Origin: Cycas panzhihuaensis
Taxonomy: Eukaryota > Cycadophyta
Assembly (NCBI GenBank): GCA_023213395.1
Contig: CM041465.1
Location: 38,447,741-38,511,740 of the forward strand
Reading direction: 5' to 3'
Length of the DNA stretch: 64,000 bases
The notes below the pieces were generated by a model, which did no database searches, had not been told where the DNA came from, and saw nothing but the letters and a program-made list of their open reading frames with translations. Of the stretch, positions 31,463 through 42,130 are shown piece after piece (within the stretch, counting starts at the first letter, position 1; every line of letters starts with the position of its first letter). Both the position numbers and the translations under genes were made by a program.

Positions 31463-32020
31463 ATGGATTGGTACAAACAAGCGAAACAAGTGTTAGATGA
31501 TTTAGTCCGGGAAGAGAATATACTACCAATGGGTAAACCGGAAACAAAAAATGTTTATGTTCGGAAAAATAGACAAAAAGAGCCAGAAAAACTACTGGAA
31601 GAACTTACAACAAAACCCCAAATGGTGCAAATGGAAGAGTTGTTTAAAGGATTACCAGCAGAAGATATTCCCAGAATGTTGCTATTGATGGAGAATCTAG
31701 TGAAACAGTTGCAGTTAACTATTCCTTTGTCTCAGGTTATTGATTGGATTAAAGGAGGAGTGTTACAGAAGGGAATTACCAAAAGTTTGAAGCAAATCAT
31801 ACCATCATTCGACATGGATCCGATGGTAACCATGTCGATTTGGGAGAAAAGTTTCCGAGAGTGATCGTTGATGGGGGAGCAGCTGTGAATGTACTACCCA
31901 CCTCGACATGGCGAAGTTGGGGAGTCCAAAGTTGGAAGTGGCAACGTATTCGTTAAAACTAGCTAATGAATTGTTGGTGCGACCTATGGGAAAACTGGCG
32001 AACGTCAAGGTGGATGTGGC
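31463..32020 (+). pseudogene. R8 protease
   Basis: The open frame 31463-31864 encodes the linker before protease (MEELFKGLPAEDIPRMLLLMENLVKQLQL). After a frameshift the retropepsin site V-DGGA-VNVLP follows, with its Asp at 31869-31871. A later block near 31920-32100 corresponds to the second half of the protease, which ends in R13 with LALLGRPWL. The R8 copy is frame-shifted several times and not translatable as a unit. Confidence 0.83.
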
Positions 32021-32473
32021 GTGAATTGTCGTAAAGATCGATTTTACGATTGTGGAAGCGGAGAAAGGTGCAACTCCTATCCGACTTTATTGGGAGACCA
32101 TGGCTATACAAAACCCAATGTCTCCAAAGTCGGAAGACGTAACCTTCACCTTGTCGATGAAGGAAATAAAGTAGTATTACCAATGTTGGGGAAGAACTCC
32201 ATTGAGGTGATACCTGACAACGGATCAAGTACAACCGTTGTAAGGGAAGCAACAACTTCTTCATGTGACAAAGGAAACCTCTATCATACTGCGGAGAAGC
32301 CTACAACATCGACCCATTACCAGAAAGAAGAACCGACCTATTTTAGAGAAATTTACAATTCTTCAGATGATGAAAACGAGATGAGATTTGTGGATTATTG
32401 GCTACGGGACGATTATAAAGTCAACCCCTCATCCTATAGATGTAACCGAAATAGTTACCACTCCAGAAGATAG
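32021..32473 (+). pseudogene. R8 acidic linker between protease and integrase tail
   Basis: A 150-codon open frame is rich in Ser, Thr, Asp, Glu and Asn and includes IEVIPDNGSSTTVV and PTYFREIYNSSDDENEMRFVDYWL. R13 has the same segment (59196-60080), longer and with Pro/Ser repeats. In autonomous gypsy elements RT, RNase H and the integrase core would follow near here; instead the integrase C-terminal end follows directly. Confidence 0.75.
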
Positions 32474-32930
32474 AAATCATGGAGAATACGTTGGAGATTA
32501 TGTGAAGACCTTTTATGGAGAACCACTATGTGGAATTTCCCATTCGAGACATTGTAGAGAACATTAGTTAGGAGAAGACCGATTAAGGGATCATAAGAAG
32601 AAATCGACAAAGCATACCACACCAAGGAAAAGGCGGAAAAGGACAAGGCACGACCGCCACGACAAGACATCGCATTTCAAGAAGGGTGATCAAGTATGGC
32701 GATTCGACAACAAATCCCAAACAACCCAAGGAGAATTGAAGATGCATTGGAAAGGCCCATATATGATTGAGAAAGTGTACCAGAATGGCACTATCGAGTT
32801 GAAGAAACTATCGTGCCTACTACCGAAATGGTCAAGGGTAGTAAACGAAACCCTATATCAACTAGGGTGGAGCAACTTACCACCGGTAGAATCGGTTGGT
32901 TGTACCATAGCGTGTTGCATGAAGTTGAGG
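32474..32930 (+). pseudogene. R8 integrase C-terminal (GPY/F-type) fragment
   Basis: Blocks near 32580-32830 read RDHKKK, AYHTKEK, FKKGDQVWRFDN and KMHWKGPYMIEKVYQNG. This is the usual tail of gypsy integrase, including the GPY/F motif. The zinc-binding and D-D-E parts upstream are absent, so it cannot catalyse integration. Part of it is open in frame 32736-32978. Confidence 0.85.
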
Positions 32931-33228
32931 CAAAATCAAATTGCCTTGATACTTAACGTGATTCGATTCGGTATGTAACATAAAATACAAAAAATTAAAA
33001 AAGCAGGAAAAACAACCGTAACTCATATCATACAAATAAGCAATATGGTGAAGCATGGAGGAAAGATATATCATCATATGGAAAATCGAGGGATAGTTGA
33101 ACAAAACAAAGCACCAATAGATGAGGATTTATTAACCAAGAATGGCGACCAAAGCAGCGGAGCGACGGCAATGAGGAGCGACCTTAGAGCAGAGAGAGGG
33201 GAGGAATACCCCAAATTTTTAATTTTTT

Positions 33229-33248
33229 GTTGAGCAAGGATGCTCAAC
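33229..33248 (+). other. Conserved hairpin before the R8 3' LTR
   Basis: A perfect 8-bp stem (GTTGAGCA / TGCTCAAC) with a 4-nt loop lies 24 bp before the 3' LTR, preceded by T-rich sequence. R13 has the same stem at 58559-58578 in the matching place. A purine-rich tract (33185-33207) also conserved in R13 lies upstream. Confidence 0.75.
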
Positions 33249-33272
33249 CCAATCATGTTGACCCGGGATAGA

Positions 33273-34171
33273 TGTTGGGACATATTTTGACACATAGGCC
33301 TTGAGGAAGACGGAATACAAGTTGTATTGACCAAAGGAATGCAAGTACGAACCGTGCGGAGGTACGCATACAGTAAACAGTGAAGAAATCAGCATTTTGG
33401 GTACGTATGACAAGTGCGTGAACGGCAGTGCGTATCACGGATACGTGCACGGGAGGCGAAACGAGCGGAACAGAATCGAACGCAAACGGCACGATGACGG
33501 ACGGTGGAGGCCCGAAGTCGCCAGACGACGTGACGGACCTAAAGAGACATTAGTTAAGTGTATAACTAATGATTAAAGTGAAAGGGTACCTTGGTAACAA
33601 AAGGTATGGTTATGACTTTGGGTCATGACCTTTCATCCAAAAGGCATCAAAGGGACATATTTAATGGTGCTTTGAGGACCATTCCAGTGTGAGAGCCGAG
33701 TGATTCAATCATATTGTATACTCTCAAGGGTGAGAGCCGAGTTATTCATTCCTATGTCATGTGCTCGAGGGTGAGAGCCGGATATCAAGGGTACGCAAGA
33801 GTACAGAGAGATGACGCATGACACCGATTGGAGCATGGATATGTGATAAGTACCATCCGGCACGCATATGTACAAAAGGATCGAGTATCTTTCTTTGGAA
33901 TGCTCAGGAATGCATTCCAGCCCTTGTGTAATTGAACTGTTGAATTAATAAAAGAAAGAGTTACGTGGAAATTGGTGTATTCTTGGTGTGTGATGATGAT
34001 TTCTTTCAAGTATGTATTGATTTACATCTTTGTGTACCATTCTGTGAATTTTATATGGAATGTATGTGGAATGTATAACCATGTTGACAGTGTCCTAAAA
34101 CTAGACTATAGCGCTGTGTAACCTTGACAAGTGCACCGATTCCACAAGGGCGTGGAATCTATAAGTTAACA
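33273..34171 (+). repeat. R8 3' LTR (899 bp)
   Basis: Starts TGTTGGGACATA, ends AAGTTAACA and is followed by the duplicated TGAAG. Confidence 0.93.
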
Positions 34172-34176
34172 TGAAG

Positions 34177-35400
34177 ATCCAGGGAAAATTCAAAGAGAAT
34201 ATCAAGAAATAGAGGCATTAACAAAGACTGCAGATAAACAATCCTCTATATCCTTAGAAGACAAGTCTGACATCACATCTGAAGATATTGAAGCATTCTC
34301 CAAGGACTGAAGAAGATATTTCTCACATTCAAGATGAAAAAGAGCACAGGGACATTTGTGAACAAGAAACCCCAAAAAGGTTTCCAAAATGGTATCTCAA
34401 AACCATTGAAAAAAATAAGGGAGACATCTATGAGCATAAGACTAGGTCACAAAGACACCAAGCCTTATCATGCTCTCTGGAACCAGTCAATTATGAAGAG
34501 GCAAGCAGACATGCAGAATGGAAAGCTTCCATGAACGAAGAAATTGCTGCAATTCAGAAAAATGAAACTTGGGAACTAGTGGAATGTCCAAAAAACAAAC
34601 ACATAGTAAACTGCAAATGGGTTTACAAAATCAAAGAGAAATCCAATGGAGAAATAGAAAGATATAAAGCAAGGTTGGTTGCTAAAAGATATACTCAAAC
34701 AACAGGTATAGATTATGAAGAAACCTTCTCGTTGGTAGCAAAGTTGACTATAATAAGGGCAATAATAGCCTTAGCTGCTCAACAAAAATGGAAAAATTAT
34801 CGGCTAGATGTAAAAAGTGCCTTTTTAAATGGAAATCTAAAGGAAGAGGTATATATGTATCAACCTGAAGGTTGTTGCAAACAAGGGCAAGAAAATCTAG
34901 TATGCAGGTTAAAAACGGCTCTCTATGGACTCAAACAAGCTCCCAGAGCTTGGTATGCAAAACTGGATCAGTATCTAATACACAACAACTTTCACAGATG
35001 CGAGTCAGATCCAAGTCTGTATGTAAAACTCAACAGAGGAAAGGTAACAATTATTGCAATATATGTAGATGACATGCTACTCACGAGAAATGATGATGGC
35101 TCAATTGTATCTATCAAAAACCAGCTTGAAAAGGTTTTTGAGATGATTGATTTGGGAATTCTCCATTACTATCTTGGAATAGAAGTAAATCAGACAAGTG
35201 ACTTCATTGGATTATCTCAATCCAAATACATAAAGAACATACTAAAAAAATTCAATATGGAGAACTGCAATAGCTGTGTCACACCAATGGAAACCAACTA
35301 TATTCTAAGCTCAAATATAGAAGAACAAAAGGTAGATGCCACCTTGTATAGACAATTAGTCGGAAGTCTGATCTATCTCACGCCACCGCACCGGATATAG
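34177..35400 (+). pseudogene. R7 integrase-RT linker and reverse transcriptase
   Basis: After R8 the R7 frame resumes with an acidic linker and stays open from 34288 to 35400 (370 codons). It contains [92 protein letters not shown] and the catalytic YVDD at 35062-35073, then LGILHYYLGIEVNQ and RQLVGSLIYL. It ends by a frameshift within the TRPDI motif near 35390. Apart from that break and a few substitutions (SLVAK for SPVAK) the RT looks intact. Confidence 0.9.
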
Positions 35401-36044
35401 CCTTTTACATGTTAGGAGTAATTTCCAGATTCATGCAAGAACCAAAAGTCTCTCATTGGAATGCAAAAAAACGAATACTCAGATATCTGAAAGGAACTAT
35501 AAATCTTGAGTTAAGATACAGTCAAAACAAGAACATAATTCTGTCTAGATATAGTGATTCAGATTGGGCAGGTGACAAGACAGAAAGAAAATCTACTACA
35601 GGGTATTGTTTCTTCTTGGGATCAGCAGCAATCTCATGGAACAGCAAAAAACAATCCACAATAGCATTGTCATCTACAGAAGCTGAGTACAAATCAGCAG
35701 TTAGTGCAGCCTGCGAAGCCATTTGGATTAGACAACTATTGAAGGATTTGGGACAAAAACAAACAGAACCAACTACTCTGTTTTGTAATAATCAAAGCAC
35801 TATCAAGATGACAAAAAATCCTATGTTTCATGCAAGAATAAAACACATAGAAGTTCACCATCACTTCATCAGAGAGAAGGTTCAAAATAAAGAAATTGAG
35901 CTCGTATACTGCAAATCAGAAGATCAAACATCAGATATCTTCACAAAAGTCTTGAGTAGAAGTAAATTTCAATTTTTCAGAGACAAACTAGGAATAAAAG
36001 ATAAAACATTAACAGAGGGTGTAAAAAGTAATGTTTTATCTTAA
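35401..36044 (+). pseudogene. R7 RNase H
   Basis: The frame 35409-36044 (211 codons) carries [53 protein letters not shown] and RIKHIEVHHHFIREKV, followed by SDIFTKVLS. The RNase H acidic set is D, E, with N at the usual third Asp (FCNNQS where relatives have CDNQS). The frame reads 25 nt into the 3' LTR before its stop at 36042. It is separated from RT only by the single frameshift near 35390-35405. Confidence 0.88.
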
Positions 36045-36214
36045 GTAACTTAGACTCATTTATAATTATGCCACGTGGCATAAAGTCATTTATCAATCTT
36101 TAGGTGGTTGATAAACCAATTTAAAACTCTCTCTCATATGTACAATATAAATGAGTGATAGACATCATAATAATGTGTAACTTTTGACAGAAATAAAGAT
36201 TGAATAGTTTTTCA
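36020..36214 (+). repeat. R7 3' LTR (195 bp)
   Basis: Starts TGTAAAAAG directly after the purine tract AACAGAGGG and ends TTTTCA before the duplicated TGTTT. It differs from the 5' LTR at three positions. Confidence 0.95.
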
Positions 36215-36219
36215 TGTTT

Positions 36220-36437
36220 GGAGGCAGTTCTACTAAGTCCCAAGTCTGATTTTTATTAATGGCGTCTATTTCTAAATCCATAGCGGTTCTCCATTCTGCA
36301 TGCCCTTTTGCTTCTTCAAATGATTCTGGTTGCAGTTTGTTGAACAGTGCTTGATGTTGTTGACTTCTGGTTCTATGTGAGAATATATCTCCTTTTCCTT
36401 CTTCTATGGTTTTAATGTACCATTTTGGTAGCTTTTT
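36220..36437 (-). pseudogene. R5 reverse transcriptase, N-terminal part
   Basis: On minus this continues from the linker (KKLPKWYIKTIEEG, ending in a stop near 36437) to the segment before NCKWVYK, which is completed at 25519 after removing R7. It includes EAKGHAEWRTAMD-like sequence near 36280 and the WDLVELPP block at 36225-36250. Confidence 0.82.
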
Positions 36438-37840
36438 CTATGATGCTTCAGAGGTTGATTCCTTTGAAGAAAGTTCTTGTTCAATGTGAGGAGCAGAATT
36501 TGATTCTTCCATCTCAGTTTCTGTAGTCACTCCTGATTCTTCAGTGAATAGTTCTTTTTGCAGTTCAATTCTGGATACTTCTTCAATTGTTTGTATTGAA
36601 GATTTGTCTTCAGACGAAATTTCTTCATTGAAGACCACATCTCTACTTATATAAATTTTATTGGTCTTAAGGTCTATGCATTTGTAACCTTTTGAGTTTT
36701 TACTATATCCAACCATAACACATTCTATACATTTTGAGTCTAGCTTGGTTCTATTTTTATCTAGAATGTGTACAAAGGCTTGACAACCAAAGATTTTCAA
36801 GTTACTTACATCAGGCTTCCTGCCAGTCCATGCTTCTTCTGGTGTTATATGTTGCAACGTTGTTTTTGGACTTTGGTTGATTAGATAGCAAGTTGTGTTT
36901 ACTACCTCTGCCCAGTAAGTTTTTGAGACTTGCTTCTCATGGATCATACTTCGAGCCATTTCCATTAAGGTTGTATTCTTTCATTCAGCTATGCCATTCG
37001 ACTAGGGTGTATAGGGAGTCGTGAATTGTCTTCGAATACCCCTGGTTTTGCGGAAGTCTAAGAACTCTTTTGAGATATATTCCCCTCCATTATCTGACCT
37101 AATACATTTAATTTTATATCCAAATTCTAATTCTACTTCAGCCTTGAATTCTTTAAATGTATCAAACACGTCTAACTTATTGTGGATAAAGTACACCCAT
37201 ACTTTTCTAATGAAGTCATCAATAAAGGTCAAAGAATATCTAGAACCATTTACAGACAAAGGTGTCAGAGGACCACATAAGTTTGTGTGTATTAGTTCTA
37301 ATTTTTCTAGGGCACGCCATTCATTGGTTCGAAAAGGAAAACGATGTTGTTTTCCATTTGCAAACAAATTTTTCTGTTGAGATAGAGGGAAGACCATTTA
37401 CCACATTGTTCTTTTTCATCATTTCTAATTTATCCAGAGGAAGATGTCCATACTTCAAATGCCACACTTTATTATTATTGAGGTTTACAGCAAAAAATGC
37501 TTTTACATATATATTTGGATCCACAAGAATAGACAACAATTTGTATAGATCATTGTCTTTTATTCCTTTAGCAATGATGTCGCCTCCATTCTTCATGTCT
37601 AGCACATAGCCATGCCCTTTTCATCAAAAATGGTTCTTAGACCTTTGTTGCTTAGCTAGGATACTGACAACAAATTCATCTTGAGTTCAGGTACAAAGAG
37701 TACGTTACCAATTTTCTTCACAGAGCCTTGCAAATTTACGACAATGGTTCCTACTCGTTCGATGCTCAAGGGGTACTTATCTCCAAGCTCAACAGCTTTT
37801 GACAAATAGGTTTTGATTGACTTGAACCAATCATTTATGT
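36438..37840 (-). pseudogene. R5 integrase and pre-integrase region
   Basis: Frames on minus: 37605-37321 (VWHLKYGHLPLDKLEMMKK and the start of the zinc region), 37397-37002 (GKQHRFPF, FIDDFIRKVWVYF, RSDNGGEYISKEFL) and 36965-36438 (MEMARSMIHEKQ, SNLKIFGCQAFVHILDKN, CVMVGYSKNSKGYKC and an acidic Glu/Ser-rich linker). The D and D of the active site are intact; the Glu block near 36975 is interrupted by a stop. Motifs are closest to R9 and R10. Confidence 0.87.
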
Positions 37841-37940
37841 TTGTCATATGTCGTGATGCTCTTGAGTCAATAAACCATACATCGGAGCCATGTAGACTTT
37901 CCGATAAGGTTGTGACAAAGGCAATTTCTTCTTCTCCTTC
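37841..37940 (-). pseudogene. R5 protease active-site region
   Basis: On minus the active site near 37865 reads DSRAS followed by RHMT, where relatives R7 and R10 have DSGAS. The glycine codon has become Arg by one G-to-A change, so protease would be inactive. R2 carries the same Gly-to-Arg change independently. Confidence 0.82.
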
Positions 37941-38864
37941 CTATGACTGTTCTTTATTATAGTTTCTGACCGGTCTTTTCCCTCTCTGAATTTCTTCTCT
38001 ACATTGGCGACATTGATATGGATAGTTTCCCGTCTGTCCGCAATGATAACAAATGTCAAATATTTGACATTGGCTTGAGAAGTGACCAGGCTTATTGCAA
38101 TTGAAGCAGACCTGAGCATCTCTGGGAGGGTACATGCGACTGCGGCCTCTGTTGTCTGACCATCTTCCAGGTGAAGAAGTTCGGAGTTCTAATGAGCGTC
38201 CTCTGCCTCTAAATTGACCTCTTCCTCTTGAGCTATCTAGGTTCAATTTTGTTACAAAGGCATCTTCAAATTCATCTTTGTATCTCTTGTTCCATTGTTC
38301 CTGTCTCAGCAACATACCAGTCAGTTCATCAAGTGATATTTCTTCGATTATACCGCTATTAGTTATTGTGTTAATGGTTACATCAAAGGCCCTGGGAAGT
38401 TTTCCTGCTATCATTTCAATGATTTCCTTTTCTGAGATAATTGCACCAGTGCTGAGAAGCTCATTCTGGATCGTGGTGACCTTATAGATGAAGTATGCTA
38501 TAGTGTCTATTTCTTTCATAGTTAATTTAAACAATTCTTCCTTTAAAGTAATGACCCTTGCTCTATTCTTTTGGGCATATAGATTTTCCAGAATTTTCCA
38601 TATTTGAGAGCAAGTATTTGATTTATCAGTATATACCAACAAATGATCATAAATAAACAATTTAAGAATTATTACTCCTATGTTATTCCTTTCTTTCCAA
38701 TTTTTTTGAGCATCACCTTCGGCTCCAGGCATATTTTCTTCTCCTATGGTCAGTTCCCAAGCAACTTTTGCACGTAGGAGGGCTTCTACTTTGATTCTCC
38801 ATATGTGGTAGTTGTTCCCAGTCAATTTATTTGTGTCATTAAGGCCCAAAATTGAAGATGCCAT
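37941..38864 (-). CDS. R5 gag (largely open frame)
   Basis: The ATG at 38864-38862 begins MASSILGL and the frame stays open for about 307 codons to 37941. It shows NYHIWRIKVEALLRAKVAW at the N-terminus, SQIWKILENLYAQKNRARV, KLPRAFDVTINTI, an RGRG-rich segment (about residues 230-275) and two zinc knuckles at 38017-38115. The first knuckle is intact (CX2CX4HX4C); the second has Asn in place of His. The frame is open 46 codons upstream of this ATG too, but MASS matches R7 and sits just after the leader. Protease follows in a shifted frame. This is the longest uninterrupted gag in the window. Confidence 0.85.
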   Translation of the reverse strand: MASSILGLNDTNKLTGNNYHIWRIKVEALLRAKVAWELTIGEENMPGAEGDAQKNWKERNNIGVIILKLFIYDHLLVYTDKSNTCSQIWKILENLYAQKNRARVITLKEELFKLTMKEIDTIAYFIYKVTTIQNELLSTGAIISEKEIIEMIAGKLPRAFDVTINTITNSGIIEEISLDELTGMLLRQEQWNKRYKDEFEDAFVTKLNLDSSRGRGQFRGRGRSLELRTSSPGRWSDNRGRSRMYPPRDAQVCFNCNKPGHFSSQCQIFDICYHCGQTGNYPYQCRQCREEIQRGKRPVRNYNKEQS

Positions 38865-39304
38865 GATTGTACTGGTTAGGAATAGATTTGAGAGGGTAAA
38901 TAGAATCAAATTCTGAAGATCAGAGAAGTTGAAGCCTGTGAACAGGGGTGGACTGTATGATTGTATGGATTTCCGTACAAAAAAAAAAAGTATACGGATC
39001 AAGAAAAACAGTATACCAAATGAAAGATCTTTTCAAGAGGAGTCTGAATCTGTGATTATTTTTTAGAAGCAATTTTCCTGTTGAGAGAAACCAGGCTTGA
39101 AAAGCTAAAATGGGCAGCTAGGTTTCAAGAGAAAATGCTCATAACTTCATGAATCTGCTGTGAAACCCCTCGAAATTGGACTCAAAATTTCGGTAATCCA
39201 CAAACATAGAGTTTAGGAGTGCTTTTACTCGAAGATCTGAGATATTTTGAGAGAAAATTGCAAAAAAACGGCCAAACCCACACAGATTGGTAAAGTGAGT
39301 AAAA
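38865..39304 (-). other. R5 leader, part next to gag
   Basis: This is untranslated leader between gag and the R9 insertion; it resumes at 49585-49853. A motif cluster at 38950-39000 (GTACGG, GTATAC, CATAC words on minus) lies 85-135 nt before the gag ATG and includes an 11-base homopolymer. Nothing else is recognisable. Confidence 0.7.
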
Positions 39305-39492
39305 TGTTGAGATTAGGTTTAGGAGACAGAAAACTGATGAGATAACGTGACAATATTATTGAGAGAATGATGTTCTTTAAATACAAAGCAAAATGGTAAC
39401 AATTAGACCTTGCCAGTTAACCAACCAATTAACTGAGTAACTAACTACTCATATTAAATACATAATTAGAGGTAAAACATTACCTCTCAACA
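39305..39492 (-). repeat. R9 3' LTR (188 bp)
   Basis: Starts TGTTGAGATTAGG and ends CTCAACA on plus. The purine tract next to it (39493-39502, minus AAGAGAGGG) is the polypurine tract. Confidence 0.95.
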
Positions 39493-39499
39493 CCCTCTC

Positions 39500-40365
39500 T
39501 TAATGTTTTATCTCTCTCAATCCTATTTTGTCTCTCATAACTTGAAATTTCTCTTTTCCCAAGGATTTGGTCAATAAGTCGGCAACTTGTTCACATGAAG
39601 GACAATATTCTAAGTTGATTTCTTTGTTGTGGACCTTTTCTCTGATAAAATGATGTTGAACTTCAATGTGCTTGGTTCTGGCATGAAAGACCGGATTTTT
39701 GGTTAATTTAATAGCACTTTGATTATCACAATATATAATTGTTGCTTGGTGTTGTGGTTGATTCAGATCACTCAGAAGCTGTCGAAGCCACACAGCTTCA
39801 CATGTTCGAGCATCGCTACTTTATATTCTCGCATTGATGAAAGTGTTACTGTAGGTTGTTTTTTGCTGCTCCATGAAACTGGGGCTGATCCTAAAAAGAA
39901 ACAATACCCACTAGTCGACTTTCTCTGGTCCTTGTCACCTGCCCAGTCTGAATCACAGAATCCTGTAATGTTTGCTAATCCTCCTTTTAGATAAATCAAT
40001 TTTAGATCTGTTGTTCCCTTTAGATACCTCAGTATCCTCCAAGCTGCCTTCCAATGCCTTACTCTGGGTTCTTGCATATATCTGGATAGGAGTCCAACTG
40101 AATATGATATATCTGGCCTGGTAGCAGTAAGATATATTAGACTTCCAACCAGTTGTCTACACAAGGTGAGGTTAACGGCTTGTTCTTTTTCATCGGGAAG
40201 TAGATTGCAGTTAATCTCCATAGGAGTAGCACATGGATTGCAATTAGTCATTCCAAATTTTTCCAACAAATCTTTTATATACTTGCCTTGTGAAATGGAT
40301 ATATATTCATTCTGTTGATTAACTTGTAATCCCAGATAGTAGTTGAGGAGGCCAAGATCTGTCAT
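39500..40365 (-). pseudogene. R9 RNase H
   Basis: On minus, 40365-39772 is open with [69 protein letters not shown]. It then shifts frame near 39810, and 39793-39500 continues with WLRQLL, YCDNQSAIKLTKNPVFHARTKHIEV and ADLLTKSLG. All four acidic motif regions are present; one small deletion near 39805-39825 breaks the gene. Confidence 0.9.
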
Positions 40366-41100
40366 CTCAAATTACTTCCAAGCTTCTATATATTTGCAAT
40401 TGATCTATCATCATTTCCTGTCAATATCATGTCGTCTACATAGACAACAACAAAAGTAACCTGTTCATTCTCCTTTTTTATGTAGAGACTGGGGTCAGAG
40501 CTGCAACGTTGGAAACCATTATTACACAGATGTTGATCCAATTTGGCATACCAGGCACGAGGAGCTTGCTTCAAGCCATATAATGCCTTTTTTAATTTGC
40601 ATACCAAGTGTTCCTGCCCTTTTTTGATATATCCTTCGAGTTGTGTCATATACACATCTTCTTCAAGATCACAGTTCAGAAAAGCACTCTTGACATCCAA
40701 TTGGAAAACATTCCAATTGTACATTGCTGCTAGGGCTATTATAGTTCTTACTGTGTTCAATTTGGCCACAGGTGAGAAAGTCTCTTCGAAATCAATTCCT
40801 GTTGTTTGAGTATATCCTTTGGCCACTAGACGAGCCTTATATTTTTTAATTTTTCCATCTGCTCCTTCCTTGATTTTGTATACCCATCTACAATTGACCA
40901 AGGATTTATCAGAAGGAAGTTCCACTAACTCCCAAGTTTGATTTTTGTCAATCGTGCTTATTTCAGCATCCATTGCTTCCTTCCATTGAGATTGGAACTG
41001 GCTTCTTGAAACGATTGTGGTTCCACCTTTCCGATTAAGGCTTTCAATTTTTGGCCTCTTGTCCTGTGATCCAATGTATTTCCTCCGTCTTCAATGGTTT
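40366..41100 (-). pseudogene. R9 reverse transcriptase
   Basis: The minus frame 40973-40386 (195 codons) is open through [89 protein letters not shown] and YVDDM at 40431-40442. A stop or frameshift near 40373 separates the RNase H connection. The N-terminal linker (41100-40980) is in another frame. The catalytic Asp pair is intact. Confidence 0.9.
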
Positions 41101-42130
41101 TAATAAACCATTTTGGCAACTTTTTCTCATTTTGAAGGCTTGATATAGGTTTTGGCTATGATTCTGCTTCTTGTATTGTGTTTTCTTCACATGGATCTTC
41201 GTGATGTGAACAGGATGAGAATTCCTCTGTAGTGATATCTGAAACTTCTTCCATTGGAGTTTCCTTATTTGAATTATCTTTATCAATGATTTCTATTGGA
41301 ACTTGGGGATCCAAGCTTTTTTCATCAAAAACTACATCTCTACTGATGTATATTTTGTTTGTCTTAGGATCAACGCATTTATAAGCTTTGGAATTTTTAC
41401 TGTATCCAATCATGATACATTCTATACTTTTTGCATCTAATTTTGATCTATTTTTATCTGGTGTGTGTGCATAAGCTTGGCTGCCAAAAACTTTCAATGC
41501 ACTGACATCAGGTCTTTTACCTGTCCATGCTTCTTCAAGTGTTATATCCTCCAGAACTTTGGTGGGACTTCTGTTCACAAGATAGCAGGCTGTATTCACC
41601 GCTTCTGCCCAATGAGATTTTGGAACCTGTTTTTCATGCACCATGCTGCGAGCCATCTCCATCAAGGTTCGATTCTTCCTTTCAGCCACTCCATTTGATT
41701 GTGGAGCATAGGGCGTAGTAATCTGTTTGTGAATTCCATTTCTTTTGCAGAAAATCAGAAATTCATTGGAGATATATTCTCCTCCACCATCAGATCTAAT
41801 ACATTTGATTTTAGAACCAGATTCGAGTTCAACCTCAGCCTTAAATTCTTTAAAGAATTTTATGATTTATTATGCAAAAAATACACCTAGACTTTTCTGG
41901 TGAAATCATCAATAAATGTCAAAAAAATACCTACAGCCATTTATAGAAAGTGGTGTAAGTGGTCCGCAGAGATCTGTGTGGATCAATTCTAATTTAGTTT
42001 GAGTTCTCCATTTACTTTCTTTGAATGGTAACCTGTGATGTTTCCGAATCGACACCCTTTGCAGACAAAATTTTCAGAGGATATGTTAGGCAATCCAAGC
42101 ACCATATCATTTTTTTTCATTTTCCTTAAA
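41101..42130 (-). pseudogene. R9 integrase
   Basis: The minus frame 41689-41156 (177 codons) is open from MAERKNRTLMEMARSM through HWAEAVNTACYLVNRSP, SALKVFGSQAYAHTPDKN and CIMIGYSKNSKAYKC to an acidic linker. Upstream, 41700-42110 is in several frames, with RSDGGGEY near 41790, FIDDF near 41910 and the zinc region near 42060. The catalytic residues are recognisable but not in one frame. Confidence 0.87.

Larger units (their letters stand above)
28648..34171 (+). mobile_element. R8: non-autonomous Ty3/gypsy-type element lacking RT, RNase H and integrase core
   Basis: R8 is 5524 bp, with LTRs of 878 and 899 bp that start TGTTGGGACATA and exact target duplication TGAAG (28643-28647 and 34172-34176). 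Between the LTRs are gag with several zinc knuckles, a protease with a DGGA active site, an acidic linker, and the C-terminal GPY-type end of a gypsy integrase. No RT, RNase H or integrase catalytic core is present. R13 has the same arrangement at an independent site, so the deletion is a family trait and both copies must have moved with enzymes supplied in trans. Confidence 0.93.
25520..36214 (+). mobile_element. R7: Ty1/copia element hosting the gypsy element R8
   Basis: R7 has two 195-bp LTRs (25520-25714 and 36020-36214) with only three differences (1.5%) and target duplication TGTTT (25515-25519 and 36215-36219). Without R8 it is about 5.17 kb. It carries gag with a double zinc knuckle, protease with an intact DSGA site, integrase, and long open RT and RNase H frames. 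It inserted into RT of R5 in opposite orientation. Confidence 0.96.

Noticed and set aside
28648-34171. R8 as a complete autonomous gypsy element
   Set aside because: No YxDD reverse transcriptase box, RNase H or D-D-E integrase core was found in any frame between protease and the integrase tail, and R13 lacks them too.
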